Shown here one piece after another: positions 36,321 to 48,060 of a stretch of 64,000 nucleotides of DNA (positions are counted from its first letter, which is position 1; each line of letters opens with the position of its first letter). Source of the DNA: Arbacia lixula (taxonomy: Eukaryota > Echinodermata > Echinoidea > Arbacioida > Arbaciidae); NCBI GenBank assembly GCA_963669155.1, contig OZ022594.1, positions 19,658,474 to 19,722,473 of the forward strand, read 5' to 3'. A program made the position numbers and the translations under genes. The notes below the pieces were generated by a model, which saw nothing but the letters and a program-made list of their open reading frames with translations, was not told the origin of the DNA and made no database searches.

Positions 36321-37509
36321 CGCCACAACAAAACAAATACAACTATTTTAAATTTAAAATTGCTCACAAATTAGAGATCGAATCACGCTGAAACGTACGG
36401 ATTGTAAAGCTAACATAATGATGTAAATATATTTGGCCTAGGCTCTGTGAAATGTTTCATTAATATTTTTGTAACAATCCTTTAAATATCTATTTTTCTT
36501 TTTCGTTTATTCGACGAACCAGGATCATGATATTCGTGGATAGGGTATATGTGCATTTGCTAACCATGCTCACTAGACACAATGACCGACAATCCCGCAG
36601 CAGGGAAAACACTATACCATTACCCTATGACATGCATGAGCCGGACTTAACCCTTAATGTACCACTTGTTAATTATTTCACAATGTATACAAACAAATCC
36701 CATAGAACATTTTGTCTGGCTTGCAAGGGATTAAGATCTTAATGCAGCTTCATGCGAGCATTTGTTGGGAAATGAAGCAATGGTACACAAAGAGGCCATT
36801 GACTCTCTAGGCTTGGAGTCAGGGCTTGGAATACAACCGTTTGAACCTTTGACCTTTTAACCCCTAACACATCTGACCACTCAATGCATACAGCTCAGAT
36901 CAACGTGTTGATCCATCGTTGGATTAGCCAGTGTCGTCCATCTTTATCAAGTTTATACAGCGTTTGTTTACAATCGTCTGATGTGATATCCTGCAAACAA
37001 TTGTGATAACGATCAATTTGGACGAAAAAAATCAATGCTCTTTGACATTCAACGAATATCACTCGCAAATAATAGATCCATTAAACCATTCTTAGGATTA
37101 TGGGTGAAGTGTTCCTTCGTGGTGAAGTCATTAAGTCCAGCGTGAAAGGTGAAAACACGCACTCTTTGGTGGGCGATAAATCACTCGTTTGTTGATGGAC
37201 GCTGTAACGAGGTTACAGCGAGTATTTTCAGCAGACGAAGACGACGAAGTTGTGGAAGTCATGACCTTTCGCATTCAATCACTTCGAATCGGATAATTCG
37301 CCGTAAAGTCGACGTAATGCAATTCCCCGCGGTATGATATAGTCTGGTCTGCGACACGTCGCTGTCACGAAACGGCGTCTTGCCTTTTCCCACTGCCAAG
37401 ACGCTCCAGTCATTTGTGAGAGTAATGCCGCTTTTAGGAACATTCTCACAGAGGTGATATATGGGACCCGCTTAATATAAATATAATCGCTCTTGCATTG
37501 GACCGTTTA
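36321..37509. other. Spacer, no gene seen
   Basis: AT-rich to 36520, mixed after. A TTAACCCTTAA start (36648) and a GCAAGGGATTAAG end (36723) could bound a ~90-bp MITE; not called. The 62-codon frame at 37149 has no domain. Confidence 0.4.
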
Positions 37510-37800
37510 TTAAAGGGATATTTCACCCTAAAATAAAGTTGGTTTCAGTAAAAAAAGAGACGCATGAAAGAAACATATTAGTTAAAGTTTAATGAAAATC
37601 CGTTAAACAGTGTTAAAAGAGAAAAAGTTATGATCTTTTAAATTGTTGATTTTGTGACGTCACGTGCGAGGTGTTCTTCCATTATGTTGGGTAAAATTTA
37701 TCCAATTTATTTTCAGTTTAAAGCACCGAAAACTTAAGATAAAAATAATCTTGTGTAAGTGTTGCAAAATATAAAAAAAACACCTCTCCTCTTTTCACCT
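37510..37800 (+). mobile_element. TTAA-flanked element, family C copy 3, right end unclear
   Basis: TTAAAGGGATATTTCACCCT, GAAAATCCGTTAAACAG, GTTATGATCTTTTAAATTGT and TTTTGTGACGTCACGTGCGA line up with copies at 5745 and 25207. Perfect TGACGTCA at 37655-37662. The right terminus could not be placed. Confidence 0.65.
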
Positions 37801-40800
37801 TCCTTTCCTTTCTTCACCCTATAAGTGGGTCAATTATCCAAAAGAATACAAGCACACGGTGTTACCGAAAGTTTTGCTATTTTCTAAATAGTTTTTATTA
37901 GTAATGGGAATCTTATCTGGTTGTTCACAAGCACCATTGTTTATCCGCTCCGCAAAGGCAATGGATCGTCTCTGGATCGTCTTATAAATCTTTATTTCTT
38001 TCGCGTCATCGCGGGAGGAATACGCCGGCGTCACGCTCTACAGACAGTGCGCATCAAGTGCAAATGGCGTCCGTGCATCAAAAGCACCCTTAAACCAATG
38101 TGTTTCAACTGGAAACGATAATGATTAGAATGCTCAAAATGTATCTTTCTGTAAGACTTTATATTCGGATTATTAGGATTGTCGTTGCACGCGAGTGGTG
38201 TCGGGTTCTACCAATGAGACTCAATTCAAAACGACACGAGACAAAAATAAGTATTCGCTCTGATTTTCAGATGGTCATTTTAGCCTCGTCAATACGCACT
38301 ATTTACAACCGACCGATATCGAGGCACTCAGCTCAGCGCTTTGGAAATGAGAAAACACAACATATAGCTTTCTCCGAGGCTTAACTTCGTGATTAATCCT
38401 TGGGGATAAATCGCTGCTATAGCAGAATACAATATAACAATAACTGGCATTTACATTTACTATTCATTGTAAAGATACAACACATGACCTAAACTCGTAC
38501 ATCTTATAATGATTGTAACAATGCTTCAGGTATTGAGCTCATTTTTTTTTAAATAATACAATAATACTATCAGCGGGAATCATGGTACTAATGTGGTAAA
38601 TGATAAAGAAAGCATGAAAGTGGAATCTTGTACATAATGTAATGGGGGAAAGGTGGCCGATGTGTTACATTTGTTATCGCTTTTCATTTCTGTTCGCGAT
38701 GTTTGCTATATTTATGTATTACCGTGTATTCTAACACATCACAAGTACCGCTCTGGACTATAGAGTTCTGTGTAATGTGAACGGGGCGTATCCGTGGCGC
38801 CGGCAGTGATGACGGTCCTCCCTTTGGTGTAAGCCTGTAAGAGCACAGTGATATACCCATGAAAGAACGACATCACCATGCTGCGTTCCCACGGAAGCGG
38901 CTTTATTTGGCCGCTGACCATGACGACAGTCCCAGCGGTCCGTCCACACAGTTCTTCCACTCAGATGGAGCAGGGGACTAGCTCGTCATTTAAAAGTCGT
39001 TCCACCTAGCACTCTTCTTGCTTTCCCGCGGCGGGAATATAGCAGCGAGTGGCAGCGGTTAAACCTGCCGTGCAAACGCGCCCTGCTCTAGCCGCCCAAT
39101 ATCAGCTGTGGCTGGCCTAATCGCAAATGCTATAAATAAATGAAGTGAAGAGTCAAGTCTCTTAAGACCAGAAGTATTTAGAAGAACTTCACTTTCCACC
39201 TTGTCGAGTGCGCAAAATATATCGCCTCTGTCAGGATGCCTCGTTTGTTGTCTTTATCGTGTTTGGGGTAGTTAATCAGCGATCCAATCAGGATGCCCAC
39301 ATGATTGGCGTCTTGTGCAGGTATTTCTGCGACGGGTGTCTTTCAATTCATTTTTGGTAAGGGAAGAGGAGGCAATTAGTGCTGGAATCCATTGGTGGGA
39401 AGGGAGGATCGGTGGGGGGGGGGGGGGGGGGAGGGGAGGGGAAGGTTCCAAAATAAGCATACATGAGAGCATTGGGGCTGGGGCGGGGGAAAGGGGAGGG
39501 GGCAGAGTTGACTCCCTGGGGGAGGGGGTCCAAGTACAATCAGAAACCTCCATTTTGAAAGAATATTTCAGAGACAATTCTGACTTTAAGCAAAAGTGAA
39601 CACTATAATCGTCCTCCATTGGTGGAGAATTATAGCTATATAGGCATAGGGTATATGACTATAGATGAAGGAATTTATTTATCGCTATAACTTTTATATC
39701 ATTATTTTGCTTCCGGAGTATGGCGACCCTATGACAACTAGCATGTTTTGCTCAGTCGGAAGATATATGAGCCAAGTAAATATATTAAATCGTGTAAATT
39801 GATTTTGAATTATTAAAGTGTAAATGTGAATGTGTACTATATAGACTTGTTTTAAGGAGTTAAATATGATTGATAATTCTTCTTGCAATAATTGGCACGT
39901 TTGGTTGCTAGAAGAGTTTGGGAAAGAGGAGTTAGAGGAGCTGGACTATATGCCACTGAAATAGTGAAGCATTGCAGCTGTCGCGGAAGATTCCGGCCTA
40001 GACATCTCATGAATGGCAATGCTTATTGTTTACGGATTCTATTGTTACGTCACTACTTATCGATAGAGACTCCCAAATGCATTATCCGCTAATTAACGCG
40101 GCAGTGTTTTGAAGGCACTTATGTGAATGAAAGGAAATTATGACAAGAAAGATTAAGTCGCAACAACTATACTCAGTGTTATCGTGATGAGAGTTAACGA
40201 CTGAGTCCCTTTATAGATTTTATGTCGTACATCAATGTCATGAACTACGTCTAACATTACATCCTTAATCCAACTTAATTTCATTCATGGTTGATAGCAT
40301 CAACAATGACGGGGAAAATAAACAGCTAAGGTTATGTTATAACATGTTCTTTTCTGATTATATATTACAGATTGCAATGCATACTTAAACAATAAAGACA
40401 TCCTGGGAAGAATGCAATTTAATGTTCTTTTAAGGACGTTTCATACTAAAATGCACAAAATAATGATACAAAATACACCAAATCATCTCAGGCATGTCAG
40501 GTATTCAGCAAAATGTTGAATCGTGAAGAAAAGTAGATTAAAGATAATTACCTTTTTATCGTCAAAAACTCCAAGCATGGAAAGAACACAACAGCTCCAT
40601 ACGATCTCTCATTCTTCGCCAGTGGTCCTGAACACATAGAAATAAACGAACATCAATTGAACATCCAATGGTATCTGCTAGTGCAGTGTAGAAGAAGTTG
40701 AATAGATACAATACAATTCTTTGGATGATCTAGCGACTCTAAAATCTGGCGACTTTCTCACTGGTTGTTGGCAAAGGGAATGGCACAAAGGAGCGAAGAG

Positions 40801-41149
40801 TGTGAGATACACGGGGCCGTGATCCGGGGGACCTCCGGGGAACTTTGCCCTACGATGCCGATGGGGTCCGCTATCTTCACTAGATGAAGGAAGGTCTGTG
40901 ACGCCAAATGAGAATTACATTTGTCTTAATTGATATCAATCGGCACAGGTGCTGTTTAAGGCGTGCTGATCTTGTCGCCTTTCAGCAGTCCAGCAGTCAG
41001 CCTCGATCTGTGTTGGGGGTCAGATCAGCGCTTGCTTGCTTGACCAGTGGACGGAATGGAGATGGACAATTACCTCGCCTCATTACCTCCCAGACCAGTC
41101 GAGGGACGGTCTCTTTCTCAACGTGCCGCTGATCCTGAAACCGCCTTTA
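37801..41149. other. Long spacer with one G tract
   Basis: 3.3 kb without a supported gene. A G-rich tract lies at 39400-39530, with a run of about 17 G near 39414-39431. The minus-strand frame at 38739-38960 has no recognised family. Confidence 0.4.
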
Positions 41150-41225
41150 TACAAACATACACACACACATACATACATACATACATACACACATACACAC
41201 ATAGGCCTACATACACACACACACA
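41150..41225 (+). repeat. (CA)n/(CATA)n microsatellite
   Basis: ACACACACATACATACATAC followed by CACACATACACACAT repeats. Confidence 0.9.
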
Positions 41226-41569
41226 ATGTCCTTGGTGTTTCTTTTCAAGGTGCCGGAATGCGGAGAGGCGAAGTGGCGCCAAGGAGCAGTTTATTTCCCC
41301 TGGATTCATCTTGTTGCGTTCTATAAATCCATCATATCACGGCAAATAATCCTCACTTAGCCTTCTTGGTATGCACTTTGATGTTTCATCTCGCTCTCAT
41401 GTATCTGGTTTCTTGGGTTCTGTGTCCTTTCAACACGATTGACCCCCTTCTCTACTTCGTTCATTTGCCTCATTTGCCTATAAACCTTTCTTGGAGATCA
41501 GTTCATTGTATAGAAAGTAGCCCATACAGTCCGAATAGTTAACATTTCCTCCCCTTTCACACACAAGCA

Positions 41570-41741
41570 TTCACACACACATACACTCGCTCACGCGCGC
41601 GCACACACACACACACACGTACTCTTTCTTTCTTTTTCGTACATACAAACAGACTCTCATACATATACACACACATACAAACATACGCACACTCTCTCTC
41701 ATATATATATATACACACACGCACTCAAACATACGTACACG

Positions 41742-41781
<40 letters not shown>

Positions 41782-41909
41782 AACGCATGTACTCTTTCTT
41801 TCTTTTTCGTACATACAGACTCTCATACATATACACACACATACAAACATACGCACACTCTCTCTCATATATATATATATACACACACACACTCAAACAT
41901 ACGTACACG

Positions 41910-41951
<42 letters not shown>

Positions 41952-42130
41952 AACGCATGTACTCTTTCTTTCTCTTTCGTACATACAAACACACTCTCAT
42001 ACATATACATACACATACACACATACACACACCCTCTCTCTCTCATATATATATATACGCGCACTCAAACATACGTGCACACACACACACATACACACAC
42101 ACTCTTTCACACTTACACATACACACATTT
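41570..42130 (+). repeat. 170-bp tandem repeat built on CA dinucleotides
   Basis: The block GTACTCTTTCTTTCTTT begins at 41619, 41789 and 41959, exactly 170 bp apart. Each is followed by the same series: CGTACATACA, ACTCTCATACATATACAC, CTCTCTCATATATATATA, CACTCAAACATACGT, and a (CA)n with CGCGCG in the middle. So about three copies of a long unit exist, not just dinucleotide slippage. Confidence 0.9.
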
Positions 42131-43620
42131 TATCTCTCTCATGGATACACGCTTTCTTACAAATATACATACAGACACGCCCACATGTTCTTTCCTTTCC
42201 CTTGACATATTTTGCTCTCTTGCCCACTCTGCCTGTATCTATCATGTATACTAGTCTCTTTCCTCCTTTCTTCGTTCATATTTACTTCACCTCCCCTCTC
42301 CTTTATTAGTTCTACCTTCGTATTTATGTTTCTATCTCTATTCCTTTTTTCATTTGTCTATTCTTTTTCAATATTTACATTCTACCACTATGTTCACCTC
42401 CCTTTTCCTTCATTGGTTCTATTCCCATTCCCACCTTTCTATCTCTATGTCCACCTCTCTATTCCTTATTCCTTTTATCTGCCACATTCGCTTTTCTATG
42501 TCTTTGGCCATCTCCCCTTTCCGCCTTCCCCTCTTTTTCATCATCCGTATTTACCTGTCTATCATTATGTCCTTTCTCCTTCCTTTATTTACATTATCCA
42601 TCTCCCCTTTCCTGCCTCATTCCTTTCTTCTATCATGTATCTAGTTTCTTCCTTCTTTCGTCTCCCAAATTCGTAGCGCGAGCTCACTAACAGAAGCTCA
42701 TTAACGCAATACCGCCACTAACAAAACCCCATTCCGAGGTATCTCTGACTCGCGCTAATCCGAGTTAACGGGTAAAACAACATCCGACCCGATGACGGCT
42801 CGCATTCATTAGACACGTCTGCACCACTATACACGATGTCAGTTTAACCTCCTCCCGTGTGTCATCTCTATGTCATCTCTGTCATCTCTGTGATGATTCT
42901 CAACCTATCTGACATACACGCGTATATCGTGTTATAATTTGTGTGTTATCCAAATTCAAAATTAAAAAAATGTGAATTTTGCATTGAACCTGACGTTTTT
43001 CCCAAAAATTGGCATCCTGTATTTCTTCTCCGTTTTACTTGTCTTCTTATTTCCCCTTCATTCCACTTGTTCATTTTCCCTTCTTTTCCCCGTTCCATCT
43101 CTCAATTTATGTCATATAAACTGTGATGAAATTATTGACATTTGGCGCTCCCCCTGTAATATCCGCCACTTTTTGTAATATTTCTCATCTTTCATTGCAC
43201 AGTTGTCTCTCACTCGCTTCCTATTCCGCCTATGTTTCCTTTCTCCATATGTCTCTTCCTCCTCCTCTGCCTCTATCTCTCTCCCTCTCTTTCTCCCTAT
43301 CTCTCTTTATTTCTCGTTCCCTTTCTCTCTCCCTTTGCACTCCCACCCCCTATTTCTCTCTCCCTCTCTCTCTCTATTTCTCTCTCTCTCTCTTTCTTTC
43401 TGTCTCCTTTTGTCCATCTCTCTCTCCCTTTGTTCACCCCCTCTATTCCTTCTTTCTCTTACTTTCAACCATCTATCTATCATACTCGTTGTATGCCCCC
43501 CCCCCCCCTCCCCACAATGTCCGGATCTATGTCTCCCTTCCCACAATGCCCGGTTCTATGTCTCCCTTCTCACAACGCCTCTCTCTATGCCCTCTTCCTT
43601 CCGTCCAGACATAAACGCAT
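42131..43620 (+). repeat. 1.4-kb pyrimidine-rich stretch
   Basis: Strong C+T bias on the plus strand for most of 42180-42670 and 43020-43600, with (CT)n at about 43260-43420 and a C run near 43496-43508. A short more balanced section (42670-43000) interrupts it. Overlapping frames across it are Ser/Leu/Pro strings and not genes. Confidence 0.8.
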
Positions 43621-43818
43621 TAATGCAGCACTGCCGGTCATAGATGGAATCCTGGCCTGTAGTATATCTTTCAGCCAAGCTACTCCGAGTAAACCGGCTT
43701 TAACAACACTGGGTCGACGACAGCTCGAGTATCCGACCATCGGATGAAACCTCTCAGCACAAAAAAAAAATGGTCATCCTCACGTAACAATCCTGCCAAC
43801 ATTTCGGCTCAGCATCGC

Positions 43819-43977
<159 letters not shown>

Positions 43978-44032
43978 GGAATACATGTATTAATCGTCAA
44001 AGAAGGGTCCCTTGTTAGCTGTAGTATTAGCG

Positions 44033-44046
44033 GTAACCATGGTAAC
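44033..44046 (+). promoter_or_regulatory. RFX-type X-box match, site 3
   Basis: GTAACCATGGTAAC, identical to sites at 11562, 14813 and 57646. About 55 bp after the (AGT)n array. No adjacent gene. Confidence 0.35.
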
Positions 44047-44255
44047 GTGTAGAAATGTACATTGGACCCAGATTGATTTCCTGTAATTTGCTTTTCTTTC
44101 TCTTGAACCTAATTAGATTTTTCACTTCAATAAGACCACTTTAAAAACTATTATATCATGGTTTATTACCTCATTTCATTCACGATAGCTCCAATGGTTT
44201 AGAAAAACGTCAACTTTGTCCAAAAACAAAACCTCTTCAGTTATAACAAAAATTT
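44047..44255. other. Spacer
   Basis: AT-rich; nothing recognised. Confidence 0.4.
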
Positions 44256-44341
44256 AACGCATCACAAAACACGCACATACACGCGCATACACACACACAC
44301 ACACACACATACACACAAACACACACACACACACACACACA
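44256..44341 (+). repeat. (CA)n microsatellite
   Basis: ACACACACACAC with ATACAC and AAACAC interruptions. Confidence 0.9.
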
Positions 44342-44714
44342 CGTGGTAGTTGTCTCTATATAACGAACGCGTTGCCGTAATTACTTTATCGTAAGCCAAA
44401 ATCATATTCCATCATGCCGAAGTGCGTTGATTTACCGCGGGAAAATTGCTTCCGATACTCGCCGTCATTAGCCAAGCGCGGCTAGAACTTGGCGCGAAAA
44501 CACAGCTGTATTCCAGCTTTCACTGTTTCCAGTGACCCAATAAGTGGATTTGCCGAAGCTGATTTCCTTGTACCGTGTATATCATCACAATCAAATCAAT
44601 CGGGCAAATGAAATTCCCGAGATTAAGATCCTTAAGGTTGGCAGGTGTGTTGGGGGTATGATTGGCATGGAGATATGTAAGTTTCTGTGCGCTGGAGAGG
44701 AAGGCGGAAATATG

Positions 44715-45165
44715 ACAGAGAGAGAGAGAGAGGGGGGGTGGAGGGAGGGAGAGAGAGAGAAAAAAAGAATAGAGAAAAGAGAGACAGATAGAAAGAGAGA
44801 GAGTGTGTGTGTGTGTGTGTGTGTTTGTGTGTATCTTTGTGTGCGTATTTGTATGTGTGTGTACGTGTGTGTGTAAGTGTATGTGTATGTGTGTGTGTGT
44901 ATGTGTGTGTGTGTGTGTGTATGTGTAAGGAGATAAACGATTGCGGTATTGGCGGCAGAAAGAGAGAAATATAGCCATATATATATAGAGAGAGAGACAG
45001 AGAGAGAGGGGGGGGGGAAAGAGAGAGAGAGATAGGGAGGAGATTTGGGGGAGAATGTGAGAGGGAGAGAGAGAGAGAGATAAAGAGACAATAGAGAGAA
45101 AGAAAAAAAAAGGGGTAGATTTGGGGAGATTGAGAGAGAGGGAGGGGGTGGATAAAGAGAGACAG
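44715..45165 (+). repeat. GA and GT purine/simple repeat block
   Basis: (GA)n with G runs (44718-44808), (GT)n with TATGTG interruptions (44803-44930), then GA-rich DNA to 45165 with G runs. The 306-codon minus-strand frame here is an artefact: its sequence is runs of Ser/Leu and His/Thr. Confidence 0.9.
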
Positions 45166-45440
45166 GAGGGCGTATCGATGCGGGAGAAAACATGGCACTG
45201 GAAACTCAGTTGCGGTAATTGGTGAAAATTGCTCGCCAGTGATAAGTGATGCGAAAGATACTCGAAGCAGTAAAAGACACGAAAGAGAGTAAAAACCAGC
45301 AAGAGACGCTGTAACGGAAAAAAACCCTGAAAGTTCTCAAGACGAACCAAATGAGCGAGAGATACTATTACATCTCTTCCATAATCATGACTGCATAGGA
45401 TAGTGAAATCACATAGATGAATAGTTTGATATTCGTACAA

Positions 45441-45788
45441 TTAAAGGGCATATACTGTACTGGGAAGGCAAAAAAGCCTTCAAACTGCAATTGGTAGAAT
45501 CTTCTTGCCAATGGTCTTAAATTCATGTATTGTCTATTTTAGAAGTTTGCTGAAAGTTATCTGCTTTCAAATGATCTACATTTGGAGTGATTAGTGATTG
45601 AATCACAAATCCTCAAAATGTTGACATTAATCATTAATTACTCCAAATGTGGATCATTTGAGGGCAAATAACTTTCAGCAAGCTTCTCAAATAGACAATA
45701 CATGAATTTAAGACCATTGGCAAGAAGATTCCTATCAATTACCTTTTGAAGGCTTTTTTACCTTCCCAGTACAGTATATGCCCTTTAA
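45441..45788. mobile_element. 348-bp palindromic foldback with TTAA borders, copy 1
   Basis: TTAAAGGGCATATACTGTAC at the left is mirrored by GTACAGTATATGCCCTTTAA at the right, and pairing continues almost to the centre. Paired blocks include TCTTGCCAATGGTCTTAAAT, CTGAAAGTTAT and ACATTTGGAGTGATTA with their mirrors. A second copy is at 61349-61720. No coding capacity. TTAA at both borders suggests TTAA target duplication. Confidence 0.9.
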
Positions 45789-46152
45789 ATCCTACGACGT
45801 TGTAGAATATACTAAAACGACCCGAATAATGAGATCGATTGGTTAAAAGTATAAAGAGCACAAACATAGATTGGAGATTATTGGATATCATTTGAACTTC
45901 TTTATATGCATTGTTATCTAAAGTAGATCTGATATTGGTAAATATCATGTCATCCAGGCATCAATTCTAAAAGTTTACCATAGGCAGCACTTTTCGTCCG
46001 CATTGATATCATATTTGTCTACGTAATCTTTAAAACGTTTTCAAACATTGTAATCTTCAGTATATATGATGTTGGTAGTTTGCTTGGAATTTCGAAATTG
46101 CAGTAGTCGAATAGCGCCAACGAAGAGTGGCAGTGGTGATAACAACCACTTC

Positions 46153-46388
46153 AATAGACCGGCTTTCTAACATATTCAAATTTTATGCATACAAGTTGAA
46201 CAAAGGTTGCCCCTGACAACCTGAAAGTTTGTCCTAGGCTCGCCCGACATAGTAACAACTAATATATGCAAAGTGGATTCCAAGTACTAAAATGTCATTA
46301 ATAGCTACAGCTAATGGAATAACTCGTTACCAGGCCCCGAGTGAAGAAACATCCAAAAATTTGACTACATTAGTAAACCGGTCTATTA
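46153..46388. mobile_element. Short TIR element (family D-like), ~236 bp
   Basis: AATAGACCGGCTTTCTAA at left and AAACCGGTCTATT at right are inverted ends. The core (AAAGTTTGTCCTAGG, AACAACTAATA, CAAAGTG-ATTCCA) is shared with the inside of the 56241-56714 element at roughly two-thirds identity. Confidence 0.6.
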
Positions 46389-47023
46389 GAGTCTAATCTT
46401 GAATTTTCACAGCCTGTAGGTTAATCAACACTGTTGAATATGGTTAAATATATCAGGAAACTTTGAATCAGGAACTTTGAGGGTAAGTTTTGAGATGATT
46501 CATGACTGGTATCCAGAAATCAAACCAGAATGGGATCTATGGACATGGCATAATCTCACTCCACTGATGACGTGTTCCGTAGTCTTATCCGCCCCAGCCC
46601 CAACCATTCAAGCCCGCTGTCGCGTTTTTAAATGTCTGCACACACAATACACACGAACCATTTACATCTAAACACAATAAAAATAGTAAGTCCCCCTTAA
46701 GCAAAATAACATAATTTCGATTATCAATTCGTTTGTTATTGTGCCTTTCATTAAATCAAACAAATAAAAATCACAATATTTCCAGAAAGTATGTATGATC
46801 TAAGTACATTGAAAGTCAAATGAAAAAATTGCAGATTCAGTAGTATAAGTAATAGTATATATATGTGTATATATAGTAGTTTATTTCCATTTACAATGTT
46901 GATGAGGCCTATAAGGAGCGATGTGTAATGAATGAGGGCTGGAACTGACACGGAAGGGCTCAACATGGTATCCATGATCATTCTGGAATACTGCTGGTAG
47001 TATGTCAAAGCTAGGAGACTAGG
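46389..47023. other. Spacer, no gene seen
   Basis: AT-rich. AAAAATAGTAAGTCCCCCTT near 46678 resembles 59385-59420 (ACAAGTAAGCCCCCCC, then CAGCAAAATA), a possible shared repeat fragment. Confidence 0.4.
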
Positions 47024-47345
47024 GGGGTGTTTCACCAAGCTCCTCTTAAGCTAAGAAAGGCTTTAAGCACTACTGGTGACCCTTTCTTGTTCTAAATAAA
47101 TTTCTCAATGATTTTGATTCCCATCAGCTAAACTTTAAACCAGATGTTTATAAATTAAAATTCTTGTTGTTAATAAGTGTCTGAATACAGAGTTTATGAT
47201 CTGTCAAATTTGATAAGGATTGTTGGATATAAACTCCCAATATTTTAAACGGGAACAAAGTGGGGTATCTCATTTAGCACAAGAAAGGGTCACCAGTCAT
47301 GTTTAAGTCGTTTTAGCTTAAGAATAGCTTAGTAAAACACACCCC
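47024..47345. mobile_element. Family H TIR element, complete (322 bp)
   Basis: Left GGGGTGTTTCACCAAGCTCC, TCTTAAGCTAAG, CACTACTGGTGACCCTTTCT. Right mirror AGAAAGGGTCACCAGTCATG, TTTAGCTTAAGAATAGCTTA, GTAAAACACACCCC. The inverted termini are about 85 bp long. Fragments at 28240-28575 and 34954-35115. Non-coding. Confidence 0.9.
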
Positions 47346-47859
47346 TGGACACCCAGCATCCAGTCCACAAGAGATAGTCCTGAAAGAATGGGTATCAAGA
47401 ATGGGGCCACCTAATCACACTTTCTAGTTGAGACCACCAACCGCTATGCCAACAAGGCACGGATACATGCTGATACCATGGTTATCCACATATCTCTGGC
47501 TTCATGTGTGTTCTTTGATTTCTCTTGAGCACGATTTCATCTTCTTCTTGAAGGATCACGGCGGAGCAATACGCTTTATTGTGGCTTGGAGGGTGTGAGG
47601 TGAGGAGAGAAGGGGTACACGAAACAGCCTCTGTACCATCCTTATCTATTTTTCGTTTTTTCGTTATTTTTCCTTTTGTTCTTCTTTCTTTCCTTCTCTC
47701 TACTCTTCTTCTTTTTCTATTTCTTTGCTTTGGTCTTGTATCCCTTACTCCACTTCCCTTTCTTCTTTTTATTCGATTTTTTTTCATTCACGTTTGATCT
47801 CATCATCATCACCATACTCATATTCTCCTTCAATTTTCGCTCCGTTTTTCTTGTAGAAG
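47346..47859. other. Spacer, T-rich towards the right
   Basis: No gene. Pyrimidine-rich DNA from about 47640 leads into the triplet array. Confidence 0.45.
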
Positions 47860-47870
47860 TACTACTTCTG

Positions 47871-47905
<35 letters not shown>

Positions 47906-47906
47906 G

Positions 47907-47941
<35 letters not shown>

Positions 47942-47942
47942 G

Positions 47943-47979
<37 letters not shown>

Positions 47980-48060
47980 CACTACTACTACTGCTACTAC
48001 TACTAGTAATTTTAATAATAATAACAATAATAATGATAATAATAATAACAATAATGATAA
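47860..48060 (+). repeat. (ACT)n array with 36-bp period, then (AAT)n
   Basis: CTACTACT triplets with TTCTGC interruptions at 47866, 47902 and 47938, exactly 36 bp apart, then ACCACT/TGC variants and an AATAATAAC tract. In opposite strand sense to the (AGT)n array at 43819. Confidence 0.92.

Noticed and set aside
41699..42254. Long frames of Val/Cys/Tyr or His/Thr on both strands
   Set aside because: Products of the CA-rich 170-bp tandem repeat.
42212..43747. Several 90-170 codon plus-strand frames rich in Ser, Leu, Pro and Phe
   Set aside because: They overlap in different phases of the pyrimidine-rich tract, so composition rather than coding explains them.
44520..45440. 306-codon minus-strand open frame
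   Set aside because: Made almost entirely of (CT)n and (CA)n translated as Ser/Leu and His/Thr strings. No domain, and it overlaps similar frames in other phases.
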